51,606 nucleotides of DNA from positions 1 through 51,606 of IMG/VR virus record IMGVR_UViG_3300034082_001881. One strand, 5' to 3'. The DNA is from a virus. Made by a program: the position numbers and the translations under genes. Position 1 is the stretch's first letter. Each line of letters starts with the position of its first letter. The notes beneath the pieces are model-generated. The model was not told the DNA's origin and searched no databases. It saw only the letters and a list, made by a program, of their open reading frames with translations. This document shows positions 39,827-47,926 of the stretch, one piece after another.

Positions 39827-41593
39827 ATGGACAATAGGTTAAATTATTACTTATCTAAAGTTGAAAGACAATTAGATTTTCATAGGGGATTACATTTATT
39901 TGAGATGGAGACAAATCCTAACTTCACAAATAAAGCGGTATTCCTAAAGGAAAGTCAGAATGAGTACATTACTAATTTATTTGGTAATAATAAAACTATT
40001 AGAGAGAGTTACGAAAGGGAGTTTAATGGTGACGTAATTGTTGAATCAACATTCAATCCTAAAAATGAGGTTGATAAATTCTTTTCGTTTCTAAAAGAAA
40101 GTTTTGTAAATGAAGTTACAAAGTCAAATATATTATCTGAAGAAGAAGACGACGATTGGTCGGGATGGGGATGGATTAAAGATATTGATAAAAAAATTGA
40201 TGCTGAAAATCAAAAAAGAAATGACGCTCTTGCAAAAATGACACCTGAACAAAAGGCGGCGTTTTTAAAGAGTGAGGCTGATATTAAAGCTAAAAATGAT
40301 AGTGCGGCATATTCTGTTGTTAATGCGTTAAAAAGGGCGTTTGATCTTGATGGTGATAACGTATTTGATGACTACGACGGAACAAATGAAGATGATGCGG
40401 TTAAAGCAATAGATCTTATTGTAAATAAAAATATTTTAGATAAAGTTAATGAAATAATTGCATATCAAATTAAACCATATGGAAATCTTAGAGCTTGGCT
40501 TAATGCTGAGATGTCAGACTTTGATCCGACTCAATACCGAGCAATTTGGAAAAGATTAGAAGGTTTGGGTTATAGTGGAGCCAATTATAATACTTTTTTA
40601 GCGGCTGCGGGTGCTGGTGTTGATTTGGTTAAAAAAGGTTTTACATGGTTAAAAGAAAAAGGAATACCTTGGTTCTTTGAACAAATGAGAGATATTCTTA
40701 TGAGTACAGGTGGGGCAATACTACAAACATTATTAGATTATACAGGTGTTGGGGCACTTGGGGTTACCGCGGCATGGGCGGCATTAACATTATTTGATGT
40801 ATCACAAATTGCTTCAGGTATTGGTTCTTGGGGTAAATTATTTTTTAGCGTAATTGGTCTATGTACTGCGGGGGCATTAGCAAAAATCATTGGTAAGTTC
40901 CTAAAACCATTTTTTGGGGCGGGAGGCACAATTGGTTCATTTTTTCAAAAGATTGCCAAACAATCTTGGTTTATTAAATACGTTAAACCTTGGGTTAGTA
41001 AGATTGGTGGTGCGTTGAGTTGGGCGGCGGGTCTAATAAAACAAGCGGGTACATGGGTAGTTGAAAAACTTGGTGCGACAACTATTGGTGGCATGGTTAC
41101 TAAAGCTGCTGCGTGGATGGAACAACTTTTCCAAGGTATAGTGAAATGGTCTGGTACGGGAGCTGCGTCGGAAACCAAACTTGCGACCGATCTTGGAATT
41201 AAAAAATTGACTCAAGATCAAATTAAAGCAGATGCTAAAAAAATAACACAGAAAGTTATATACGATCCGGCTAAAGATAAAGTAAAAGGATACACTGCGG
41301 ACGCTACGGGTTATGTTGCTGGTGATAAAGCAAAGACCGCACTTGAATTAGGTTATGGTATTGGGGATTATAAAAAAATACTTACAAAAGATTTTAAAGG
41401 GGCGGTTAAATCAGGTGATTATGCAAAAACTGCGGATAAAGGATATAAAGCATATGATCAATTTGGTAAACTTATAGACAAAGGAACCCAACTTGCTAGT
41501 AATGATGATAATGTGGTCAAAAAAGCTAATGATATGGTTAAAGGAGTTACCTCTAAAGCGATTACTAATAATTATGTTCAAAAACGTGCATAA
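39827..41593 (+). CDS. Large hydrophobic-helix protein, probable internal virion or pore protein, 588 aa
   Basis: MDNRLNYYLSKVERQLDFHR begins a long helical protein. Residues about 290-370 contain several closely spaced hydrophobic helices (GAILQTLLDYTGVGALGVTA, then GKLFFSVIGLCTAGALAKII), and 370-430 has more (KIGGALSWAAGLIKQAGTWV), while the ends are charged and Lys/Asp-rich. There is no signal peptide. The mix of long soluble helices and a membrane-active core is as in proteins injected into the cell by phages. Several Leu-x-Glu sites near the start (LFEME, LSEEE) resemble cleavage sites. Inference only. Confidence 0.65.
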   Translation: MDNRLNYYLSKVERQLDFHRGLHLFEMETNPNFTNKAVFLKESQNEYITNLFGNNKTIRESYEREFNGDVIVESTFNPKNEVDKFFSFLKESFVNEVTKSNILSEEEDDDWSGWGWIKDIDKKIDAENQKRNDALAKMTPEQKAAFLKSEADIKAKNDSAAYSVVNALKRAFDLDGDNVFDDYDGTNEDDAVKAIDLIVNKNILDKVNEIIAYQIKPYGNLRAWLNAEMSDFDPTQYRAIWKRLEGLGYSGANYNTFLAAAGAGVDLVKKGFTWLKEKGIPWFFEQMRDILMSTGGAILQTLLDYTGVGALGVTAAWAALTLFDVSQIASGIGSWGKLFFSVIGLCTAGALAKIIGKFLKPFFGAGGTIGSFFQKIAKQSWFIKYVKPWVSKIGGALSWAAGLIKQAGTWVVEKLGATTIGGMVTKAAAWMEQLFQGIVKWSGTGAASETKLATDLGIKKLTQDQIKADAKKITQKVIYDPAKDKVKGYTADATGYVAGDKAKTALELGYGIGDYKKILTKDFKGAVKSGDYAKTADKGYKAYDQFGKLIDKGTQLASNDDNVVKKANDMVKGVTSKAITNNYVQKRA

Positions 41594-41594
41594 C

Positions 41595-41795
41595 CTATTT
41601 TTTGGTATGGTTATCCCAAAACTTTTTTAGTTCTACTTTATTATATTTTTTGGATTTGTTATCCCAACCACATGAATGGCATAAATAAGGATGTTTATCA
41701 TCCTTTTCTTTTTTCCATGAGTGATCACATTTTGAACAATGGATCTTATTTCCAAATAGTATATCGGCTTGTTTCTCTGTGATTATAATTTTCAT
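41595..41795 (-). CDS. Tagged zinc-ribbon protein, 66 aa
   Basis: The tag MKIIITEKQADILFGNKIHC leads directly into a zinc ribbon: CSKCDHSW...YLCHSCGWDN (two CxxC knuckles). The C-terminus is basic. A class B-like box (41800-41808, minus strand) is close upstream. Its stop is 1 nt from the end of the converging 39827 gene. Role unknown; a DNA-bound virion protein is possible. Confidence 0.75.
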   Translation of the reverse strand: MKIIITEKQADILFGNKIHCSKCDHSWKKEKDDKHPYLCHSCGWDNKSKKYNKVELKKFWDNHTKK

Positions 41796-41799
41796 ATAT

Positions 41800-41808
41800 A
41801 ATAAATAT
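41800..41808 (-). promoter_or_regulatory. Class B promoter box for the 41795 gene
   Basis: ATATTTATT on the minus strand, 4 nt before the start codon. Confidence 0.45.
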
Positions 41809-41858
41809 CACTACAATTCCATTATAAAATTCACTATTATATAAAAAAATCATTTATC

Positions 41859-42212
41859 ATGGCACACCCATTAATACACGCAAAAAGTTCAGTTAAGAAA
41901 TACGGAGGTAAAGAAGAAGATTATATCCATTTACATAATTGGTTGGATGAGACCAAAGCATGGGTTGGAAATTCTTTACACAGGATGTTTAGACATCATT
42001 CAGAGGGTATTTTTGAGATGGAAAAGATATTTGGGTCCTCATTCATCAATAGTGATGGTAAAGTCGTTTATACACGATATGTGGGGGAAGATCACATCAA
42101 AGAAGATTGTAATAATTATATTCCAAGTGCTCACGATTGGATAAAGGCTATTGAGTCAAACGAAAGACCAATGTGGATGATACGTACAATGAAGATGAAA
42201 TTTGACGATTAA
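41859..42212 (+). CDS. DUF6915-like protein, 117 aa
   Basis: MAHPLIHAKSSVKKYGGKEE, then YIHLHNWLDETKAWVGNSLH, RMFRHHSEGIFEMEKIFG and GEDHIKEDCNNYIPSAHDWI match the conserved pattern of DUF6915 (HPxxHAxSSxxxxGG...DY..IH.WxD.SK...HR..RHH..GI). Many His residues suggest metal binding. The function is not established. Confidence 0.85.
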   Translation: MAHPLIHAKSSVKKYGGKEEDYIHLHNWLDETKAWVGNSLHRMFRHHSEGIFEMEKIFGSSFINSDGKVVYTRYVGEDHIKEDCNNYIPSAHDWIKAIESNERPMWMIRTMKMKFDD

Positions 42213-42215
42213 CTT

Positions 42216-42224
42216 ATATTTATT
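42216..42224 (+). promoter_or_regulatory. Class B promoter box for the 42238 operon
   Basis: ATATTTATT, 13 nt before the ATG at 42238. Confidence 0.45.
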
Positions 42225-42237
42225 ATAAAATAGTATT

Positions 42238-42903
42238 ATGAAAAGATTATTAACATCATTTTTCCTTTATTTAGAACAATTTAATACCGACGAGGCATCC
42301 GTTGATTTTAGCATGGAAATAACTAGTATAGAATGGTGGGATGAAAAAGTATGGATTAATGGATTACGTAAAGACGTTAAAATTCCGTCTAATTTTTTAC
42401 CACTTTTTGATATGATTATAGAAAAATATGGTCATAAAATATGGTATGGGTCTCAAAGTGAAAGTGAGGAGGAGTATTACCGTTTATTTATAAAATTTAA
42501 AGTGGAATCAAAAATTATGATTATTACTAGTGAAATAACAGAAAATGGTGAAGAATCTGCTGGTGATAGTTATGAATTAAATGGTAACGAGGAAGTAAAT
42601 TCATTTTTAGATGAACACAACCTTGAATCAATTACGGTTAAATATGAAGGCGGTGGAGATGATGGACACATTGAAGATAAAGGTGAAGGAAATAATGGAG
42701 TTGAATATGATTTGAGTGCGGGAATGGAAGACGTTGTTTATACTTATTTGGAACGATCATTTGGTGGTTGGGAAAACAATGAAGGTGCTACTGGAGTAAT
42801 AACTGTAACTAAACAAGAAATTGAAATTGAACATATTTGGAATACTAGAGAACAGGTTGACAGTGATTTACATCTTGAAATAAAACTTGAAGATATAGAA
42901 TGA
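42238..42903 (+). CDS. Acidic protein, first of a tandem paralogous pair, 221 aa
   Basis: MKRLLTSFFLYLEQFNTDEA leads an acidic protein. The C-terminal 80 residues (GGWENNEGATGVITVTKQEI) align with the end of the next protein (NGWNTEAGSEGNFNVDRNKI), and both starts share an FLYLE phrase. It is therefore likely a diverged duplicate. It overlaps the second copy by 4 nt. Function unknown; probably co-expressed with the tagged proteins. Confidence 0.75.
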   Translation: MKRLLTSFFLYLEQFNTDEASVDFSMEITSIEWWDEKVWINGLRKDVKIPSNFLPLFDMIIEKYGHKIWYGSQSESEEEYYRLFIKFKVESKIMIITSEITENGEESAGDSYELNGNEEVNSFLDEHNLESITVKYEGGGDDGHIEDKGEGNNGVEYDLSAGMEDVVYTYLERSFGGWENNEGATGVITVTKQEIEIEHIWNTREQVDSDLHLEIKLEDIE

Positions 42904-43568
42904 GTAATAAGATAAATAAAATAGCTCAAGCAATATTTCTTTATCTTGAAGACATTGGTCCCTGTGAGGTTTTGGTTCATTGTTACGGTGATGAGATTGA
43001 AAATGTAGGATCATTCCAACCTACAGTTTTGTTTGATGGTCAAACACATAATAGTAATAAAAAAGTACCTATGATTGGTACTTTTCGTAATTTCTTTATG
43101 GAATATACTAAAGATCATATGCATTTATTAACTGATCTTGTTGACTTTGATCTTAATGATAATCACGAATTAATTTTTAGAATATATCCTGAAGAGAAAA
43201 AAATAGACATTAAAAGTTATTGTTATTTTATGGAATACGCGCCACATGAATATCAGGAAAAAACTCCTGTACATATTGTGGAAATGATGGATGATGACGG
43301 AGTTAGTTGGTTTAGTGTTGATTTTTGGGCTGGTCATAATGATTATGGGTTTAACTATCTAAGGGCGGATGGTGATGCTGATCCAGGTTTTATAATGCAA
43401 TTTGAGAACTTTTTTGTTAAATTTTTAAATAGTAATAAAAATGGGTGGAATACAGAAGCTGGTTCTGAAGGTAATTTTAATGTTGACAGGAATAAAATTG
43501 ATCTTGAGTTAAATATAAGAGATGAAGTGTTAAAATATAGCGGATTCCATAAAGAAATTAAATTGTGA
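42900..43568 (+). CDS. Acidic protein, second of a tandem paralogous pair, 222 aa
   Basis: MSNKINKIAQAIFLYLEDIG has an FLYLE phrase as in its neighbour. The C-terminal end (NGWNTEAGSEGNFNVDRNKI) matches it in pattern. The middle is distinct, so the pair has diverged considerably. Nothing is known of its activity. Confidence 0.75.
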   Translation: MSNKINKIAQAIFLYLEDIGPCEVLVHCYGDEIENVGSFQPTVLFDGQTHNSNKKVPMIGTFRNFFMEYTKDHMHLLTDLVDFDLNDNHELIFRIYPEEKKIDIKSYCYFMEYAPHEYQEKTPVHIVEMMDDDGVSWFSVDFWAGHNDYGFNYLRADGDADPGFIMQFENFFVKFLNSNKNGWNTEAGSEGNFNVDRNKIDLELNIRDEVLKYSGFHKEIKL

Positions 43569-43576
43569 TATTTATA
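43568..43576 (+). promoter_or_regulatory. Class B promoter box for the 43581 operon
   Basis: ATATTTATA ends 4 nt before the ATG at 43581. Its first base is the last base of the preceding stop codon. Confidence 0.6.
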
Positions 43577-43580
43577 AGTT

Positions 43581-44726
43581 ATGGGTAAAAATATAATTAT
43601 TGAGGAGTTGGATAGGATAAAAACTTTAATGGGTATCATTAAAGAAGGCGAAGAACTTGATGGTGGACCTCTAAAAATTAAATATACTGCGACAGAAAAA
43701 AAATCTTACGGTAGTACATCACTTATTGTTGTGAAAGGAATAAGTAATGATGATAAAATATTAATACAAAATAATCGTGATAAAGATATTATCCTTGTTA
43801 AAGACGGTAAAGAAGTAAAAATTGGTAAAAATACGTTTGTATTTAAAAATCCTACTTGGGACCCATACATTTTAAATAATGATGGTAAATATAATGTTCT
43901 TATTGGTAATGACAGAACTTTGTCATATCTATTAAAATATGATAAAGATGGTGACACTTATCAAAAAACTCTTAGACAGTTACTGCAAAAAATTTATTCA
44001 ACCAAGACAGATGAGAATGGAGATACAATGTATGGTGAGTCAGTTAAGGATGAAAATTGCAAAACCAATAGAGGTGTTATACATTATAGAGGTGTAAAAT
44101 ATGGTGAAAATTTTTCTTTAATATCTGATTGGTCAATATTAAATTATTTTGATACAAACTCGGAAGTTATATCAAAGTTACTTGAAATATATGCAAACAA
44201 AACAAAAACAAGTTTAGAAGGTAAAAAAGACATTTTTGAAGATTTTAAAACTAAATTTTTAAGTTGGTTAGTAAATAACAGTGAAGAAATTTTAGGTCCT
44301 GAATCTATATATTTGGATGATTTAGAAGAATTAAATTGGAGTACATTAAAAAGAGGTATTACCAATGAGCAAAATGCGATTAATGTTTTAAAACAAATAT
44401 ATAATATTGAAGAAGGTGGTTTAACTGAATATTGTCCTGGATCAATTCAAGACACAAGATATGGGAGAGATTTAAAAGTGAATAGTGAAAATTTATATTA
44501 CCAAATAAAACCATTAAATGGTAAACTTAAACCAAGTACAATTGATGGTTTTAAATATGCGGTACCAACAAACTCCATGAAAATGTATAATCCAAATTAT
44601 GTTGATTTATTGATGTTTATAAGTGACAATGGATCTAACTATGTGGTATTTGAAAACAAAGATTATGAAGTTGTAAGTAAAGGTGGGTTAGTGTTATTTA
44701 AAAATGAACCATTATTTAATGTTTAA
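43581..44726 (+). CDS. Tagged protein with PD-(D/E)XK-like nuclease end, 381 aa
   Basis: The tag MGKNIIIEELDRIKTLMGII is close to that of the 19817 protein (both have EEL-x-RIK-x-LMG). Residues about 255-315 read TNEQNAINVLKQIYNIEEGG...YGRDLKVNSENLYYQIKPLN: an E in a helix, D297, then Q308-I-K310 in the following strand, the spacing of a PD-(D/E)XK nuclease (here D...QxK). If correct it is a DNA nuclease packaged in the head, able to act on host DNA at once on entry. The nuclease reading is by eye. Confidence 0.65.
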   Translation: MGKNIIIEELDRIKTLMGIIKEGEELDGGPLKIKYTATEKKSYGSTSLIVVKGISNDDKILIQNNRDKDIILVKDGKEVKIGKNTFVFKNPTWDPYILNNDGKYNVLIGNDRTLSYLLKYDKDGDTYQKTLRQLLQKIYSTKTDENGDTMYGESVKDENCKTNRGVIHYRGVKYGENFSLISDWSILNYFDTNSEVISKLLEIYANKTKTSLEGKKDIFEDFKTKFLSWLVNNSEEILGPESIYLDDLEELNWSTLKRGITNEQNAINVLKQIYNIEEGGLTEYCPGSIQDTRYGRDLKVNSENLYYQIKPLNGKLKPSTIDGFKYAVPTNSMKMYNPNYVDLLMFISDNGSNYVVFENKDYEVVSKGGLVLFKNEPLFNV

Positions 44727-44728
44727 TT

Positions 44729-46216
44729 ATGAAGATTATAATAAGTGAAGAACAATTAAAAACTTTAGTACACCTCATCAAAGAAGATAACGGGAAAATT
44801 AATGTTATGTTTGTTGGTGATAGTCATAGTGCTGGTGATGGATGGACATGGAACTACTTAATTGCTAAAGACCATCCTGAATGGGATGTAACTCAGGTTG
44901 CTAAAGGTGGGATGAGAACTGATTGGATGTTGGAAAACCTTACAACAAAATTAAGTGAAAAAAAATATGATTTAGTTTTCATTTATGGTGGTGCAAATGA
45001 CGTAATGTCTCCACAACCAATAACAAAACCAATTGGTAATATACAAAAAATGGTTGACTTAGTTAATGGTCAAGGTGGAAAGGCAATTGTATTGGTAGGA
45101 TTTGACAGTGAAACAATATTTAATCCGGAAAAAGTTAAACCAACTAAATATTGTGATAGAGAATGTATGATAGCTTATAAACCTAAAAGAGTGAAATACC
45201 AAACTGATTTGGCGACTAGTATTACTGGAGCGGTAGTAATACCAAAATTAGTTGGTGATATGAGTTGGAGTAATGATGGTGTTCACGTAGGATCTGCGCA
45301 ACACAAGTTAATGAGAGATCAGGTTTATGCTAATATGGGTGATTTAAAAAATATAACGGTTGGTGCTAATACTGATAGTAGTACTAATACTGAAACCCAA
45401 ACTGCGTCCCAAAGACTTTTTAAATCAATTCAAACCATATTATCTAAAAAAGATAATATGGAAAGTGGAGCGACACCTGAAGATATTAAAACCATGCAAT
45501 TTTCCTTGAATGTTATAAATAAAAGCGATTTACCAATGACAGGTCAAGTAGATGGTGAAACAACACAGGCTATTGAGGACTATCAAGAAACCAATAATTT
45601 AGAACAGACAGGTAAATTAACACCTGATACGACAGGTGGTATTATAAGCGATTTATTATTTAAAATAACAGGTAAGAGATATACTTTTGGTAAAAGTGAT
45701 AAGAGTAATAAAAACTTTAATCCAATGGTAATTGAAAATCCAGGTATAAAAGTTAGAGAATACCCGTCAGATATTGAATCTAGATTCAAAAATGCTGCTG
45801 GAGATAGTTATGAAACGTTTATGTCTGATGTTGAAGAGATTGGGTTAGACCCAAAAATTGCAATCAGACAATTATTTAGTGAGTCTGCATTTAGTCCTGA
45901 TGTTATGTTATGTAAGAGAAATTCAAGTGCGGGTGCTAAAGGTATTGCTCAGTTTATGCCGGGAACTTGGCCAACTTATGGGGGTGGTGGTGATCCTTGT
46001 AATGTTAGTGATGCGTTGAAAGCGTATCCTAAAATGATGAAAGTATTATTGAGTAAATTTCCAGGAAGACTTGATCTTTCAATTGCGGGATATAATAGTG
46101 GTCCTAACTTAAAAGCATATTCAGAAGCGTTTAAAAATAAAACGCCATTTACTGAACTTAGAGGTAAAATACCTGAAGAATCTTATAAATACGCTTCTTC
46201 AATACTTCAACCATAA
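44729..46216 (+). CDS. Tagged SGNH esterase - peptidoglycan-binding - lytic transglycosylase fusion, 495 aa
   Basis: The tag MKIIISEEQLKTLVHLIKED comes first. Residues 24-200 are an SGNH hydrolase: FVGDSHSAG with S32, a GGMRTDW block, YGGANDV (Gly/Asn oxyanion residues) and DGVHVG with D183/H186. Residues about 229-305 contain a peptidoglycan-binding repeat (MTGQVDGETTQAIEDYQETN). Residues about 365-495 are an SLT-type transglycosylase with catalytic E385 (QLFSESAFSP), AKGIAQFMPGTW and SIAGYNSGP. The enzyme could remove acetyl groups and cut glycan strands in one polypeptide. It follows the nuclease-like gene by 2 nt and is followed at once by 46216. Confidence 0.88.
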   Translation: MKIIISEEQLKTLVHLIKEDNGKINVMFVGDSHSAGDGWTWNYLIAKDHPEWDVTQVAKGGMRTDWMLENLTTKLSEKKYDLVFIYGGANDVMSPQPITKPIGNIQKMVDLVNGQGGKAIVLVGFDSETIFNPEKVKPTKYCDRECMIAYKPKRVKYQTDLATSITGAVVIPKLVGDMSWSNDGVHVGSAQHKLMRDQVYANMGDLKNITVGANTDSSTNTETQTASQRLFKSIQTILSKKDNMESGATPEDIKTMQFSLNVINKSDLPMTGQVDGETTQAIEDYQETNNLEQTGKLTPDTTGGIISDLLFKITGKRYTFGKSDKSNKNFNPMVIENPGIKVREYPSDIESRFKNAAGDSYETFMSDVEEIGLDPKIAIRQLFSESAFSPDVMLCKRNSSAGAKGIAQFMPGTWPTYGGGGDPCNVSDALKAYPKMMKVLLSKFPGRLDLSIAGYNSGPNLKAYSEAFKNKTPFTELRGKIPEESYKYASSILQP

Positions 46217-46794
46217 TGATTATTAGTGAATCAAATATTGATAATATTAAACATGAGGTTGATCAATCTGTTGAGGAGTTTGGTCTAATAGAAACATTAA
46301 AAAGATATAAGTTTCCTATTAAGTTGGCTGATATAATGTTTCAAAAAACAACACCATTTACTAACGAAGAGTGTAATGATATATTAAGTTATTATATTTT
46401 TAAAAAGAAAGTTTTACCAAGAACTTTTAGTAATAAGGGTGTTGATGTTAAACTTGATATTGATAGCATGGTGGGATCTTGGACTTTTGAAATTACATTT
46501 AAAAAAAGTAAAGAAAGTATGGGCGGTTACGCAACTATGTTTTGGGATGGTAGTGATATTTTACCAATAAATTTGATTTTTTATAATAATTGGAATCGTA
46601 ATTATGAAAATGATCCACAATTATATTATCCTGTTGAGATTAATTTTGAGTTTTATAAAATATCCGAGTTATTAGATTGGTTTAATTCAAACTACTACGA
46701 TAGTATTATTGATACCTGTACTGATTGGTTAGAAGAATGTAGATTGGAAATGTTTGAATGGTTATCAGAAAATGATCCTGACTATATTGACTAA
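46216..46794 (+). CDS. Tag-like unknown protein, 192 aa
   Basis: MIISESNIDNIKHEVDQSVE resembles the tag (I-I-S-E). The rest is acidic, with an aromatic beta-rich middle (YYPVEINFEFYKISELLDWF) and a C-terminal 'CTDWLEECRLEMFEWLSEND'. It overlaps the lysin gene by 1 nt. It may belong to the same acidic group as the 47927, 49821 and 50636 proteins. Function unknown. Confidence 0.7.
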   Translation: MIISESNIDNIKHEVDQSVEEFGLIETLKRYKFPIKLADIMFQKTTPFTNEECNDILSYYIFKKKVLPRTFSNKGVDVKLDIDSMVGSWTFEITFKKSKESMGGYATMFWDGSDILPINLIFYNNWNRNYENDPQLYYPVEINFEFYKISELLDWFNSNYYDSIIDTCTDWLEECRLEMFEWLSENDPDYID

Positions 46795-46821
46795 TTAAAT
46801 CAAAACCCATATAATTAAAAT

Positions 46822-47028
46822 ATGGGAAATAAAAGTAGTAACACAGGTGGAGGAATGGGTTTAGGAACCATTCTATTTTTAATATTCTTAGTCCTAAAAC
46901 TTACAAATTATATTGATTGGTCTTGGTGGTGGGTAACTGCTCCATTGTGGATTAGTGCGACATTATATATTTTGATTGCAACTATATATGTTAGTTTCTT
47001 TCAAAAAATAAGAGGGAGAAGAAAATGA
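46822..47028 (+). CDS. Small membrane protein, 68 aa
   Basis: Two transmembrane helices are visible (GLGTILFLIFLVLKLTNYI and VTAPLWISATLYILIATIYV), with a Gly-rich N-terminus and a basic tail. It overlaps the next start by 4 nt. A holin or spanin-like role is possible but unsupported. Confidence 0.7.
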   Translation: MGNKSSNTGGGMGLGTILFLIFLVLKLTNYIDWSWWWVTAPLWISATLYILIATIYVSFFQKIRGRRK

Positions 47029-47273
47029 TACTTGATCAGATAGTTGAGAATTATCCTGATGAGGAAATATTAAAGGCTGATGGTCTTGATGATGGTATCA
47101 TAGGGATAGAAGAGAATAGTATGAGGTTAGTGTATTCCAAATCAAAAGTAATTGAAATACTAATGAGTGAGGATATGACTGAGGAAGACGCTCTTGAACA
47201 TTATTACTATAATATTGTTGGGGCTTATGTGGGTGAGAAAACACCAATTTTTGTTGAAGATACTTATTTATAA
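47025..47273 (+). CDS. Unknown acidic protein, 82 aa
   Basis: MILDQIVENYPDEEILKADG leads an acidic protein; DDGIIGIEENSMRLVYSKSK looks like a DUF-type 'L-D-x-A-I-I-G' small phage protein. No family name is assigned. Confidence 0.72.
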   Translation: MILDQIVENYPDEEILKADGLDDGIIGIEENSMRLVYSKSKVIEILMSEDMTEEDALEHYYYNIVGAYVGEKTPIFVEDTYL

Positions 47274-47277
47274 TATT

Positions 47278-47517
47278 ATGGAAAAAACACCAGTAGATGC
47301 ACTTATCAAATTTATTCAAGAGGAGAACCCAACTAACGATCAGATTGTAGAAAAATTAAATAATCTAAAATCTGTTGAAGAAAATATTGTTAATAGAGCA
47401 TATTTAAGTGGGTTTTATGATAAAGAAAGTAAACGAGGACAAAACAATAATTATTACAAAGATAAGTATGGTCCAAATTGGTTTACTAATATAACAAAAA
47501 ACATTAAACACATTTGA
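47278..47517 (+). CDS. Unknown protein, 79 aa
   Basis: The ATG at 47278 (MEKTPVDALIKFIQEENPTN) is chosen over the longer frame from 47194, which overlaps the previous gene. It is a helical protein with a basic Asn/Tyr/Lys end. It sits 4 nt after the previous stop. Confidence 0.7.
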   Translation: MEKTPVDALIKFIQEENPTNDQIVEKLNNLKSVEENIVNRAYLSGFYDKESKRGQNNNYYKDKYGPNWFTNITKNIKHI

Positions 47518-47531
47518 TAAAAGTATTACCG

Positions 47532-47876
47532 TTACATATTTTTAAGAACGGATTCAATAACTCCAATGTTATTTTTATCTTGAACGGTTTTTTTAACTTT
47601 GGACTTTAAATAACGAAGGCTATCCTCAAGTTCTTGACGTTTGTTTTTAGGCTCAACATTAATTGTTGAACTGTTATTTACAGTTGATTTAACTTTAGGT
47701 TTAACATCTGAGAAGATAAAGTCAACTGCGGACTTTGACTTTTCAATACTACTTGACTGAGCAAGTGTGATCAAGAATACAATCACCTTACCTAACATAG
47801 TTAATACACCAACGACGATGTTGTACAACACGTCAATAACTTTCATCACAATATCTTTAATTTTCATATCTTTCAT
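47532..47876 (-). CDS. Membrane-anchored coiled-coil protein, 114 aa
   Basis: MKDMKIKDIVMKVIDVLYNI leads a hydrophobic helix (VVGVLTMLGKVIVFLITLAQ, residues 21-40), then a Ser/Lys-rich linker and a basic coiled coil (RQELEDSLRYLKSKVKKTVQ). It has the best class A promoter of the window. A membrane tether of unknown role. Confidence 0.75.
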   Translation of the reverse strand: MKDMKIKDIVMKVIDVLYNIVVGVLTMLGKVIVFLITLAQSSSIEKSKSAVDFIFSDVKPKVKSTVNNSSTINVEPKNKRQELEDSLRYLKSKVKKTVQDKNNIGVIESVLKNM

Positions 47877-47880
47877 ACTT

Positions 47881-47910
47881 CAAAGATAGTGAAAACATTT
47901 GACTTTACAA
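47881..47910 (-). promoter_or_regulatory. Class A promoter (TTG-N19-TATCTTTG) for the 47876 gene
   Basis: On the minus strand TTG at 47910-47908, exactly 19 nt, TATCTTTG at 47888-47881; the ATG follows after 4 nt. Confidence 0.8.
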
Positions 47911-47926
47911 AATAAAAGAACTATCA

